From Hymenobacter cavernae (GTDB taxonomy: Bacteria > Bacteroidota > Bacteroidia > Cytophagales > Hymenobacteraceae), in contig NZ_BMHT01000002.1 of the NCBI RefSeq assembly GCF_014641455.1, forward strand, positions 310,001 to 374,000: DNA of 64,000 nucleotides. The letters run 5' to 3'. The notes beneath the pieces were generated by a model. The model worked only from the letters and a program-made list of their open reading frames with translations, made no database searches and was not told where the DNA came from. Positions 7,988 to 16,142 of the stretch are shown in pieces (position 1 is the stretch's first letter; each line of letters begins with the position of its first letter). A program made the position numbers and the translations under genes.

Positions 7988-8776
7988 CTAGCCTGCAAGA
8001 TACGGCATTCCGAGCGGCAACAGGCCATCCGGCACCAGCTCCGCGGGGTACTCTACCCGACTCAGAAACAGCCCCGTAGCCGGCGCGGCACCGCTGGCTG
8101 CTATGCGGCTTTGCGAAGCCAGGATTTCGCCGAACTCGGCCACGGTCAGCTTGCCGCGCCCCACGCTCAGCAGCGTGCCGACCACCAGCCGCACCATGCC
8201 GCGCACAAACCGATTGGCCCGAATACGAAATACCAAGCCGCCGGGCGTGTGATGCCAACCGGCTTCATAACAGACACATACATAGTGCGTTTCAGCGCCT
8301 TTCACTTTCGAAAAGCTCGTGAAGTCGCGCGAGCCGAGCAGCAGCGCCGCCGCTTCGTTCATGGCTGCTACATCGGGTGCCCGATCGAGGTAGATGCTGT
8401 GCGCCACCCGAAACGGATTGGGCACGAGGCGCACATGGTACTCGTAGGTGCGGGCGTTGGCGTCGAAGCGGGCGTTGGCTTTGTCGTGAACGGGGTGCAA
8501 GGCCAGAGCGGCAATGTCGGAGGGCAAGGCTCGATTCAGGCGGTAGAGCACCGTACCTAGGTCCAGCGTCTCGGGTATGTCGGCGGTGAAGTGCGCTACC
8601 TGGTGGCTGGCGTGCACGCCCGTGTCCGTCCGGCCGCTACCTAGGGTGCTGATGGGCTGGCGCAACACCTGCGACAAACAACGATTCAGCTCCTGCTGCA
8701 CCGTAATGGCCTGGGGTTGTACCTGCCAGCCGTGGTAGTTGGTGCCGTCGTAAGCTAGGTGTAAAAAATAACGCAT
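7988..8776 (-). CDS. truA: tRNA pseudouridine(38-40) synthase TruA
   Basis: The product (262 aa) converts U38-U40 of tRNA anticodon stems to pseudouridine. The start MRYFLHLAYDGTNYHGWQ is the classic TruA N-terminus. The catalytic aspartate is in GSGRTDTGVHA (D51). Later blocks YEYHV, DFTSFSK and IRANRFVRGMVR are all present. Length is normal. I chose the ATG at 8776 over the open frame to 8794, since the family start is MRYFL and the extension falls in a dispersed repeat. It is part of a minus-strand run with the GNAT and thiolase genes upstream. Confidence 0.95.
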   Translation of the reverse strand: MRYFLHLAYDGTNYHGWQVQPQAITVQQELNRCLSQVLRQPISTLGSGRTDTGVHASHQVAHFTADIPETLDLGTVLYRLNRALPSDIAALALHPVHDKANARFDANARTYEYHVRLVPNPFRVAHSIYLDRAPDVAAMNEAAALLLGSRDFTSFSKVKGAETHYVCVCYEAGWHHTPGGLVFRIRANRFVRGMVRLVVGTLLSVGRGKLTVAEFGEILASQSRIAASGAAPATGLFLSRVEYPAELVPDGLLPLGMPYLAG

Positions 8777-8786
8777 GAGACTATCA

Positions 8787-8887
8787 ATGAACAATTAGCA
8801 ATGAACAGTGAGCAATGAAAAAGCGAATGGCTGGTAGTTTCCTTGCCTATTGCTCATTGTTCATTGCTCACTGTTCATTAACAATTG
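8787..8887. repeat. dispersed inverted repeat ('CAATGAACAGTGAG' words), overlapping a stop codon
   Basis: The left arm 8787-8818 is made of ATGAACAATTAGC, AATGAACAGTGAG and CAATGA. The right arm, about 8850-8887, is its inverted copy (TGCTCATTGTTCATTGC..., ending AACAATTG). The right arm runs into the acetyltransferase gene, whose last codons and TGA stop (GTT AAT GAA CAG TGA on the minus strand) are repeat sequence. Confidence 0.75.
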
Positions 8888-9416
8888 CGTACAGCAGACT
8901 ATCAATGGTCTGCCCTTTTTTGGTGATGCTTTTGCGCAGCCGGCCTTCCAGCTCGTAGCCGCATTTTTCCAGTACGCGTGCCGACGCGGTGTTGTGGGCA
9001 AAAACACCCGCAAACAGTCGGCACACGTCGAAGTGGGCGAATGTGTAGTCCGTCAGGGCTTGCGCGGCAGCGGTCATGATGCCGCGGCCCCAGTAGCGCC
9101 GACCTAGCCAGTAGCCAATTTCGGCGCTGCGGCGCTCCACGTCGTTTTTGAAAATGATACTTATCCCGCCACCCGCCGCACCATCTACCTCGATGGCCAA
9201 GTGAAGGTCGGGCGAGTTGGTCGTGGCGACAAACTCCAGGTACCAGCGCGCATCCTCCATATGGTACGGAAACGGAAAGGTGTCGCGCAGATTCTGCGCG
9301 ACACCTTCGTCGTTGGCACAAGCGGTTAGGGCCGCCGCATCTGTTAGCTGCCAGGGCCGCAGCCGCGCTCCTGCTATCGGTAACACCAGCGTAGGACGCA
9401 GCCGCGAATCAGACAT
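8868..9416 (-). CDS. GNAT family N-acetyltransferase (RimJ/RimL-like)
   Basis: A 182-aa acetyl-CoA-dependent N-acetyltransferase of the RimJ/RimL branch, which acts on protein N-termini or small amines. The blocks LRPWQLTDAAAL, GGGISIIFKNDVE, IGYWLGRRYWGRGIMTAA (acetyl-CoA loop R-R-x-x-G-R-G) and NTASARVLEKCGYELEGRLR are in the usual order. It lies 15 bases downstream of the thiolase gene, so they are probably co-transcribed. Its last four residues (VNEQ) and stop are encoded by a dispersed repeat, so the original C-terminus may have been replaced. Substrate unknown. Confidence 0.85.
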   Translation of the reverse strand: MSDSRLRPTLVLPIAGARLRPWQLTDAAALTACANDEGVAQNLRDTFPFPYHMEDARWYLEFVATTNSPDLHLAIEVDGAAGGGISIIFKNDVERRSAEIGYWLGRRYWGRGIMTAAAQALTDYTFAHFDVCRLFAGVFAHNTASARVLEKCGYELEGRLRKSITKKGQTIDSLLYAIVNEQ

Positions 9417-9431
9417 AAGCTAGGTATGAGG

Positions 9432-10634
9432 TTAGACTTTCTCGTAAATCACGGCTACGCCCTGACCCACGCCGACGCACATCGTAGCCAAGCCATAGCG
9501 CACATTCTCACGGCGTTGCATCTCGTGCAGCAGCGTGGCCGAAATGCGGGCGCCGGAGCTGCCCAGCGGGTGCCCGATGGCAATGGAGCCGCCGTTCACG
9601 TTCACCTTCTCGGGGTCCAGACCTAGCTCGCGCATGCACACGATGCACTGCACGGCAAAGGCTTCATTCAGCTCGATCAGGTCCATGTCGTTGATGGTCA
9701 GGCCTGCGCGCTGCAATACCTTCTGCGTCGCCGGAATCGGGCCTAGGCCCATATAGGCCGGATCGACACCTACGACGGCCGAGGCTACTACCCGCGCCAT
9801 TGGCTTGAGCTCGTAACGCTGTAGGCTTTCTTCGCTCACCACCAAAGCCGCCGCCGCACCATCGTTGATGCCCGCCGAGTTGCCGGCCGTCACGCTGCCA
9901 TTCTGCGGATCGAAGGCGGGCTTCAGGGTAGCTAGCTTTTCCAGCGATGACAAGCGCGGTGGCTCGTCGGTGTCGAACAAGGGCCGGTCGCCTTTCGGGT
10001 CCGGAATAAACACGGGCACAATCTCCTTGCGGAAACGTCCTTTTTCGTTGGCCTTATGGTACTTACGCTGCGAATCAAAAGCAAATTGATCCTGTTCTTC
10101 GCGGCTGATGTTGTACTTGCGAGCCACGTTTTCGGCGGTTTCACCCATTGCGTACGGGTAGTGCATCTTCGACAGCTTCGGGTTCACGAAGCGCCAACCT
10201 AGGGTCGTGTCGTGGGCGGTGAAGTCGCGGGCAAACGCTGTAGCCGACTTCGCCATCACGAACGGGGCACGGGTCATGCTCTCGGAGCCGCCGGCGAGGT
10301 AGGCCTCACCTTCGCCGCTTTTGATGGCGCGGGCGGCATCCATAATGCTTTGCAAACCAGAGCCGCAAAGGCGGTTGATGGTGACGCCGGGCACGCTGAT
10401 AGGCAAGCCAGCCAGCAGCGCCGCCATGCGGGCTACGTTGCGGTTGTCTTCGCCGGCCTGGTTGGCGGCACCCATAATTACATCTTCTATGGCCGTCTTC
10501 TCCAGGCTAGGATTGCGGCGTAGCAGCTCGCGCAAAACGTGCGCGGCTAAATCATCAGGGCGGACGCTGCTAAGGGCACCCCCAAATTTGCCGATGGGAG
10601 TACGGACAGCGTCTACAATATAAGCAGTTGACAT
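9432..10634 (-). CDS. thiolase, acetyl-CoA acyltransferase (3-oxoadipyl-CoA thiolase-like)
   Basis: A 400-aa thiolase II of normal length. The nucleophilic Cys90 is in INRLCGSG, with NEAFAVQ, GHPLGSSGAR and the second cysteine in MCVGVGQG. N-terminal text such as GGALSSVRPDDLAAH and ANQAGEDNRNVARM, plus GWRFVNP, is closest to PcaF/PaaJ, which cleave 3-oxoadipyl-CoA into succinyl-CoA and acetyl-CoA. No other aromatic-degradation gene is in the window, so a general beta-oxidation or acetoacetyl-CoA role is equally possible. An acyl-CoA dehydrogenase lies 13 kb away. The gene is divergent from the DUF4293 gene. Confidence 0.92.
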   Translation of the reverse strand: MSTAYIVDAVRTPIGKFGGALSSVRPDDLAAHVLRELLRRNPSLEKTAIEDVIMGAANQAGEDNRNVARMAALLAGLPISVPGVTINRLCGSGLQSIMDAARAIKSGEGEAYLAGGSESMTRAPFVMAKSATAFARDFTAHDTTLGWRFVNPKLSKMHYPYAMGETAENVARKYNISREEQDQFAFDSQRKYHKANEKGRFRKEIVPVFIPDPKGDRPLFDTDEPPRLSSLEKLATLKPAFDPQNGSVTAGNSAGINDGAAAALVVSEESLQRYELKPMARVVASAVVGVDPAYMGLGPIPATQKVLQRAGLTINDMDLIELNEAFAVQCIVCMRELGLDPEKVNVNGGSIAIGHPLGSSGARISATLLHEMQRRENVRYGLATMCVGVGQGVAVIYEKV

Positions 10635-10669
10635 CGAGTTGAAATGCGGTTTTTCCGGTCGTTGTTGGC

Positions 10670-10677
10670 TACTTTTG
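10670..10677 (+). promoter_or_regulatory. -7 element TACTTTTG for the DUF4293 gene
   Basis: TACTTTTG matches TAnnTTTG and lies 50 bases upstream of the ATG at 10727, in the thiolase/DUF4293 divergent gap. The -33 box is not clear. Confidence 0.45.
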
Positions 10678-10726
10678 CCGCCCTAGCTAAGCTAGGACCA
10701 GCAGTTTGAACCGACAAAGCACAAAG

Positions 10727-11203
10727 ATGATACAAAGAATCCAAAGCGTTTTTTTACTGTTGCTGGCGCTTGCCATGGCGAGCGTAATTTTCGTGCCGAT
10801 CTGGGGGAAGACCGACCCGCTCACCGGTCAGGAGCTAGTATTGCATGCTACCAAGCTAGCTTTCGTGAATCCTGGCTCCCAGGCTCCGGCCACGGTAAGC
10901 ACCTGGCCGATTGCTGCTCTGGCGGCGCTTTCGGCCGCCGTGGCCCTGTTCGAGATTTTCCAGTATCGCAGCCGCTTCACGCAGCTAAAGCTAGGTATGG
11001 TCAATTTGTTATTGATCGTGGCCAACATCGGCGCAAGCTACTACTACTCAGGCGTTGGCGAACAGATGCTTAACATCAAGCTCATTGGAACCTTCGAAGC
11101 AGGCTTTTACCTGCCCACGCTGGCTCTGATGCTGAACCTACTAGCCAATCGCTTCATTCGGCGCGACGAGCAACTCGTGCGCTCTATGGACCGGCTTCGG
11201 TAA
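10727..11203 (+). CDS. DUF4293 family membrane protein
   Basis: A 158-aa protein with four predicted membrane segments (about residues 5-25, 55-75, 88-108, 122-142). It begins MIQRIQSVFLLLLALAM, the typical DUF4293 start. I chose the ATG at 10727; the open frame back to 10706 would need TTG. The family is restricted to Bacteroidota and has no assigned function. It is transcribed divergently from the thiolase and followed by a strong terminator, so it is a single-gene unit. Confidence 0.7.
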   Translation: MIQRIQSVFLLLLALAMASVIFVPIWGKTDPLTGQELVLHATKLAFVNPGSQAPATVSTWPIAALAALSAAVALFEIFQYRSRFTQLKLGMVNLLLIVANIGASYYYSGVGEQMLNIKLIGTFEAGFYLPTLALMLNLLANRFIRRDEQLVRSMDRLR

Positions 11204-11225
11204 GCACCAACACACTTCAACAGAA

Positions 11226-11256
11226 AAGGCTCCTGTTTAGTGCAGGAGCCTTTTTT
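11226..11256 (+). terminator. terminator after the DUF4293 gene
   Basis: AAGGCTCCTG / CAGGAGCCTT around a 7-nt loop, followed by TTTTTTATTTTTT. Confidence 0.85.
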
Positions 11257-11282
11257 ATTTTTTAGAACTAATACTCAATCAA

Positions 11283-12143
11283 CTAATTGCGCTGCCGGCT
11301 GATATACTCCTGCAATTCGCGGCTGCTCATGGAATAATCGAAGGCATCGTATACGCGGTAGAAGTTTTGGCGGTCGACCACGCGGCCGTAGCCGTACTTG
11401 GCCAGGTCGAGGCGGTTGCTTTCAAAGCTCAGCGTACGCATCAGGCGGGCTAGGTTGGCCGATTGGATCAGCGACTCGCCCAGCGCCTGTTTGATAACCG
11501 GCAACTTGTTGTCATCAAACGACTTGTTCTTTAAAAACTGCACTAAGCCATCCACATCTGCCGCCGACATCACGCGGTAGCTGCTATTCCCGTTGGGGTA
11601 AGGCGCTGGCTCGGGTACGGGGGGATACGTCGGGTAGTTGGGGTCCGGACCGTTTGGACCCGGAATCGGGTTGGCAGGGCCGCTGTAGCCGCCGTCGTTG
11701 TAGTCGCCATTGTTGCTTCCGCTGCCATTTGGGTCGGGGCCGTAGTCAGGATTGTAGCCGCCCGGATAGCCCGGCGTGCCCGGCGAATAAACGCCCCGCG
11801 ACCGGATTGGCACCGCCGCCACTTTGCGCAGCACGGGTGGGTAGCCGCTACGCGCCAGCAGCACGAAGCTTGTTTCCACGCCTGGGTCCAGGTATAGCCG
11901 CGTCCGGTAGTTTACGGCGCCTCCATAAGCCGTCGGAATCCGAAATTCGGCCCAGTGAAAGCCCGGCGTGAGCCGATCAATATGTACCTGGCTAGCTTGC
12001 GTACGCAACAAGGGCCGCCCGTCGAACACCAGATGGAACAGCAATCCTCGCTCAGAAGCGAAGTTCACATTGGCTGGTGCTGCTATACCGCGAAAGCTTA
12101 ACAGCATCAGTGAGCTAAGGCACAGGAGCAGAATCTTTTTCAT
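11283..12143 (-). CDS. secreted DUF4476 domain protein
   Basis: A 286-aa protein with a signal peptide (MKKILLLCLSSLMLLSFRG, cleavage near AAP). Residues about 25-115 are a beta-rich domain (FHLVFDGRPLL, VHIDRLTPGFHWAEF, TRLYLDPGVETSFVL). A Gly/Pro/Asn/Tyr-rich flexible linker follows (about 120-188). The C-terminal helical DUF4476 domain (about 190-280) contains YRVMSAADVDGLVQFLKNK, FDDNKLPVIKQAL and NRLDLAKYGYGRVVDRQNF. DUF4476 is common in Bacteroidota exported proteins and has no known activity. The gene stands alone. Confidence 0.75.
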   Translation of the reverse strand: MKKILLLCLSSLMLLSFRGIAAPANVNFASERGLLFHLVFDGRPLLRTQASQVHIDRLTPGFHWAEFRIPTAYGGAVNYRTRLYLDPGVETSFVLLARSGYPPVLRKVAAVPIRSRGVYSPGTPGYPGGYNPDYGPDPNGSGSNNGDYNDGGYSGPANPIPGPNGPDPNYPTYPPVPEPAPYPNGNSSYRVMSAADVDGLVQFLKNKSFDDNKLPVIKQALGESLIQSANLARLMRTLSFESNRLDLAKYGYGRVVDRQNFYRVYDAFDYSMSSRELQEYISRQRN

Positions 12144-12423
12144 AGCGGTAGCAAAAACGGGCGGAGCTGAGCTTTACTTACTCAAGTTACAATAAAACCA
12201 AGTATTGTGCCATATTCCGCACCTAGGCTAACCTCTTGGTTATATGTCTATTAATTATTGAGTACTCAATTAGTAGGCTTCGCAAGGGATAAACCTCGCT
12301 GGCAACTTAGGCAACGGAACAGCAGGAGCAGCTATTGCCTATGATCATCCTAGGATGTCTGTTCTATGCTAAAAGGTGATAGTTGAACACTATATGAGTG
12401 ACAAAATCTTGTACCATCGTGCA
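12144..12423. other. AT-rich intergenic gap
   Basis: About 280 bases between two minus-strand genes with no credible ORF. It holds two CCTAGG sites (12222 and 12349). It should contain the promoter of the DUF4476 gene near 12160-12230. No repeat arms are evident. Confidence 0.45.
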
Positions 12424-12468
12424 GCAAAAAGCCCCTACCCAGGTTTCATCCAGGCAGGGGCTTTTTGC
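12424..12468 (-). terminator. terminator after the OmpA-lipoprotein gene
   Basis: GCAAAAAGCCCCT / AGGGGCTTTTTGC with an imperfect inner CCAGG/CAGGC stem. It lies just past the stop of the PorE-like gene. Confidence 0.8.
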
Positions 12469-12485
12469 AGATAAGAGAAACCTAG

Positions 12486-14411
12486 CTATTCCGTAATCTT
12501 CGTCACCTTGAACTCGGTGCGACGGTTACGCTGGTACTCGGCCTCGGTTTTGGCGTTCTTCACGACGGGCTGACTTTCGCCGTAGCCTTTGGCCGTGATG
12601 CGGCTCTTGTCGATGCCTTTCGAGATGATGTAATCCACGGCCGATTGGGCACGGCGCTGCGACAGAGTTTGGTTGTAAGCATCCTTACCGCGCGAGTCGG
12701 TGTGGGAGCTTAGCTCGATGGTGATGCCAGGGTTATCATTGAGCGTTTCGACCAGCTTATCCAGCTCCACGGCCGCATCGGAACGGATATTGGCCTTGTC
12801 GTAGTCGTAGAAGATGTTTTCCACCACAATGGCCTTGTTCTTCACGATCTTGGTCAGGGTCAAGGTCACAGGCAGACGAATGTCATTCTGGTCATTCGGC
12901 AGCTCCTCCTGCTTCGGCGTGCGGCCCACGGTAGTCACCGAGTTGCGCGCCGCGAAGTAGCCGGGCCGGTCGGCGATGAGCGAGTAAGCAGAGGCGGTGT
13001 CTAGCTTGGCAGTAAACTTACCGTCGGGGCCGGTCGTGATATCCTGCTTTTGCCCGTTGCGGCCGGTGATGGTCACGGTTTCGCTGGCCACTGGCGCGGT
13101 TTGGCCGGTCTTGTCGTCGCGCTCTACCAAGGTGCCATCAAGGTAGAAGGTCACCAGCTTGAGCTGCTTTTTGTGGAACCGATACAGATCGTCGCTACCT
13201 TTGCCACCGGCGCGGTTGGAGGCAAATATGCCCGTGTCTTTGCCCGTGAAATAAGCCGCGAAGTCGTCGCCGTTGCTGTTGATGGGAGCACCTAAGTTCT
13301 TCACCTTGCCTTTGTCCACCATAAAGATGTCGAGCTTGCCCAGACCGGGGTGGCCGTCGGAGGAGAAGTACAGCGTGCCATCCGGCGCCACGGCCGGGAA
13401 GTTCTCGTTGCCGGGCGTGTTGATGTCCTCACCTAGGTTTTCGGGCGGCGAGAAGCGGCCGTTGGCGCCCATCGTGGCTTTGTAGATGTCGGTGCCGCCC
13501 TGCCCGCCTTTGCGCGACGAAGCGAAATACAGTGTCTGACCATCCGGCGCGAACACCGGCGAGAACTCATCGGCGGTGCTGCTGTTCACCACGCGCAGAA
13601 TTTCGGGCTCGCTCCACGCGTTGTTTTTGTAGTACGAAGCCCACAGATCGACACTCAGGTAGCCTTTTTTCGAGCCATTATTCGAGCGCGCAAACACCAT
13701 CATCTTGCCGTCGGGCGTGTAGGTGGCGCTGGCTTCGTGCTTGTCGGTGCTGTTGAAGATGGGCTCCAGCTTGCGCACAGTGCCGCCGGTCATCTTATCC
13801 GTATCGTCGAACTTGATGGCGTACAGATCATTGAAGCCGTCGCCATTACCGAGGTACTTCTTGCCTTCGCGGCCGGAAGCAAACACCAGCTCCTTCGTTT
13901 CGGGCATCATCGTAGCGCTGAAATCCGCGGATTCAGAGTTCACCTGATCGAGCGGCATCACTTCGCTGTTGGTACGCATCGCCACCACTGCGGGGCTCAG
14001 GCGAGCGTTCTTGGCTTCCAGCTCGGCACGGGCCGCCAGCGTGCGGTTGGTGCCGGAATGAGCGTAGGTGTCGAATTGGGTGGCGGCTTCTTCAAACTTA
14101 CCGCCCGCTTTCAGCGACTCGGCGTAGCGAAAACCTAGGTCGGCGCTCTTGAGCTTGCCATCCAGAGCAGCTTTGTAGAACGGCTCGGCCTGCTCGACGC
14201 GGTTGGAAAGCCGGTACGATTCGCCAATCCGGTAATTTGCCATTGGGGCGTTCTTGCCGTGAGCCACTTGCGCTTTATACAGTGCAATGGCTGTTTCGTA
14301 TTCGCCGCGGGCAAACCGTTTGTCGGCTTTGCTCACGCCGCCTGAAGTAGCGCAGCCGCCTAACAGCAGCGCCGAACCCGCTGTGAACCCGATGATTAGA
14401 AGATTCCTCAT
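12486..14411 (-). CDS. OmpA-family outer-membrane lipoprotein, PorE-like (TPR-PD40-CRD-OmpA)
   Basis: A 641-aa lipoprotein. The signal peptide ends in lipobox LLGGC (Cys20). Residues about 25-140 are TPR-like helices (KADKRFARGEYETAIALYKAQ). Residues about 150-415 form a PD40/WD40-type propeller (FVFASGREGKKYLGNGDG, FSPVFAPDGQTLYFASSRKG, NFPAVAPDGTLYFSSDG). About 420-505 is a carboxypeptidase-regulatory-like beta domain. About 530-641 is an OmpA peptidoglycan-binding domain (ENIFYDYDKANIRSDA, ELSSHTDSRG, RRAQSAVDYI, NRRTEFKV). This order is that of PorE, which links the T9SS to peptidoglycan. Bacteroidota carry several paralogues, so T9SS involvement is inference. It is a single-gene unit with its own terminator. 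Confidence 0.85.
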   Translation of the reverse strand: MRNLLIIGFTAGSALLLGGCATSGGVSKADKRFARGEYETAIALYKAQVAHGKNAPMANYRIGESYRLSNRVEQAEPFYKAALDGKLKSADLGFRYAESLKAGGKFEEAATQFDTYAHSGTNRTLAARAELEAKNARLSPAVVAMRTNSEVMPLDQVNSESADFSATMMPETKELVFASGREGKKYLGNGDGFNDLYAIKFDDTDKMTGGTVRKLEPIFNSTDKHEASATYTPDGKMMVFARSNNGSKKGYLSVDLWASYYKNNAWSEPEILRVVNSSTADEFSPVFAPDGQTLYFASSRKGGQGGTDIYKATMGANGRFSPPENLGEDINTPGNENFPAVAPDGTLYFSSDGHPGLGKLDIFMVDKGKVKNLGAPINSNGDDFAAYFTGKDTGIFASNRAGGKGSDDLYRFHKKQLKLVTFYLDGTLVERDDKTGQTAPVASETVTITGRNGQKQDITTGPDGKFTAKLDTASAYSLIADRPGYFAARNSVTTVGRTPKQEELPNDQNDIRLPVTLTLTKIVKNKAIVVENIFYDYDKANIRSDAAVELDKLVETLNDNPGITIELSSHTDSRGKDAYNQTLSQRRAQSAVDYIISKGIDKSRITAKGYGESQPVVKNAKTEAEYQRNRRTEFKVTKITE

Positions 14412-14518
14412 TCGTAGATGAAGTGGAATTGATGTTGGAATAGCGCTCTGCCATTGCCACCCCCACGCCTAGCAATTATACTAAGATTAAATAGGATTGT
14501 GGCCGAAGAGCTAACGAT

Positions 14519-15010
14519 TTATACGCCTGCAAAGTATCGCGCCAGCCAGGTAGAAGCCGCCGGCGCGGGCCACTCGGCACCTAGCTGCTGATGCTGCACG
14601 ACGGTGTTGTCGAAGTACGGAGTTTCGGGTCGCAAACGGCCTTCTGCCACCGCAGCCTTCAACTGCCGACGATCCAGCAGCTGCACTTTGCCATCGACCA
14701 GAAAAGCCAGCTGCGACTTTTCCAGCAGCGTCACGTTCAGGGCTTGTTCCAGCGCCCGCACAAAGCGCACGGAAGCATCGATGGAGCAGCCGCTGGCATC
14801 AGCAACGGCCTCATCCAGCCCAATCACAAGAAACTGGTGGTGCAGGAAAGCCGCCGATGCGGCCAAGGAACGGCCGTGGCTGGTCCACTCTTCGGCAAAT
14901 TGCATGAGAGCGGGCGCTACAGCAGCTAGCTCCTCGCTCGTGAGCGGACGATTAGCTTGGTATATCCAGATGCGGGCGTGGGCCGGCAGCTGGTCGAAAG
15001 GAACAAACAT
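14519..15010 (-). CDS. conserved Bacteroidota protein of unknown function
   Basis: A 163-aa soluble protein starting MFVPFDQLPAHARIWIYQA. The middle holds HHQFLVIGLDEAVADASGC followed by SIDASVRFVRALEQAL, and the C-terminal third is LAFLVDGKVQLLDRRQLK...TPYFDNTVVQ. I recall relatives in Cytophagales labelled 'ABC transporter ATPase', but there is no Walker motif here, so that label is not supported. No signal peptide or membrane segment. Function unknown. Confidence 0.7.
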   Translation of the reverse strand: MFVPFDQLPAHARIWIYQANRPLTSEELAAVAPALMQFAEEWTSHGRSLAASAAFLHHQFLVIGLDEAVADASGCSIDASVRFVRALEQALNVTLLEKSQLAFLVDGKVQLLDRRQLKAAVAEGRLRPETPYFDNTVVQHQQLGAEWPAPAASTWLARYFAGV

Positions 15011-15096
15011 GAATGATCGGGTCTTGGGGACTTGGGAGCCTGAGGTCTTAGTTTCAATTATAACTTCAAAACCAACTAACTTATTTTCTACAAAAT

Positions 15097-15132
15097 AAAC
15101 AGCCCCAACGGAAGTTCCGCCGGGGCTGTTTT
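15097..15132 (-). terminator. terminator after the Fe-S redox pair
   Basis: AAACAGCCCC / GGGGCTGTTT with an AACGG/CCGCC extension. It lies 24 bases beyond the stop of the HdrB-like gene. Confidence 0.8.
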
Positions 15133-15155
15133 GTTTGTTTGATACCTAGGTCTGC

Positions 15156-16058
15156 TTAGGCATTCAGACCCTCGGCCGTAGCAATCAATTCCGCCAGGTC
15201 AAACACCTGCACGTTGTTTTCGCGCTCCTTGTTCTTCACCCCGTCGCTCATCATGGTCATGCAGAAGGGGCAGCTCACGGCAATAATGCTGTTCTGCGCG
15301 TTGGTTTTCGGCGCCGGCGTGGCGCCTTCGTTGCCGCTTTCTACGCCGTAGAGGCTGTCGAGCGCGGCGGCGTTGCCATCGAGTGTTGCCAGAGCTTCTT
15401 CGGTGCGCTCAACGTTGACGTCCTTCTTGCCGGGTTCCGGCTCTTTCCACATCTGAGCGCCGCCGGCGCCGCAGCACAAGCCGTTGGTTTTGCAGCGCTT
15501 CATTTCCACCAGGTCCGCATCCAGCACAGCCAGCACGTCGCGGGGCGCCTCGTAGATGTTGTTGGCCCGACCTAGGTAGCAGGAATCGTGGAAGGTAATG
15601 CGCCGGCCCTTGAACTCGCCACCGCCGGCAACACCTACTTTGCCCTCATTGATAAGCTGTTGCAAGAAGGTGCTATGGTGAATGACTTCGTAGTTACCAC
15701 CCAGGGCGGGGTATTCATTCTTAATCGTGTTGAAGCAATGCGGGCAGGCCGTCACGATTTTCTTGATGCCGTAGCCATCGAACGTCGTGATGTTCTGCAT
15801 AGCCTGCATTTGAAACAGGAACTCGTTGCCGGCGCGCTTGGCCGGGTCACCGGTGCAGGTTTCCTCCATGCCCAGCACGGCGTAATTGACGCCAACGTGC
15901 TCCAGAATGCGCACGAAAGCACGCGTTACGCGCTTGTAGCGGTCATCGAAAGCACCAGCGCAGCCTACCCAAAACAGGATTTCGGGCGTCTCACCGCGCG
16001 TGGCGAGGTCAGCCATAATAGGAACGGTAACTTGACGTTTGGCAGTTGGCTCAGCCAT
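15156..16058 (-). CDS. HdrB/LutA-like Fe-S protein with two CCG domains
   Basis: A 300-aa soluble protein with two cysteine-rich CCG domains. The first holds FWVGCAG, EETCTGDPAKR and ACPHC; the second holds HDSCYLGR, LCCGAGG and CPFC. These ligate the unusual 4Fe-4S cluster of heterodisulfide reductase B or related clusters in LutA, GlpC and SdhE. It lies 84 bases downstream of the membrane Fe-S protein gene and shares its terminator, so they should form one complex. In bacteria such pairs pass electrons between a soluble donor (ETF, lactate or glycolate systems) and menaquinone. Donor here unknown; the acyl-CoA dehydrogenase at 23053 makes ETF a reasonable guess. Confidence 0.85.
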   Translation of the reverse strand: MAEPTAKRQVTVPIMADLATRGETPEILFWVGCAGAFDDRYKRVTRAFVRILEHVGVNYAVLGMEETCTGDPAKRAGNEFLFQMQAMQNITTFDGYGIKKIVTACPHCFNTIKNEYPALGGNYEVIHHSTFLQQLINEGKVGVAGGGEFKGRRITFHDSCYLGRANNIYEAPRDVLAVLDADLVEMKRCKTNGLCCGAGGAQMWKEPEPGKKDVNVERTEEALATLDGNAAALDSLYGVESGNEGATPAPKTNAQNSIIAVSCPFCMTMMSDGVKNKERENNVQVFDLAELIATAEGLNA

Positions 16059-16142
16059 AATATTTTAGAAGCTAGAAGTCAGAGGTGGGAATAGGCAGCA
16101 TTTAGAAGACCAGCAACAGCAGAAAAAAGCGCTTTTCAGCAC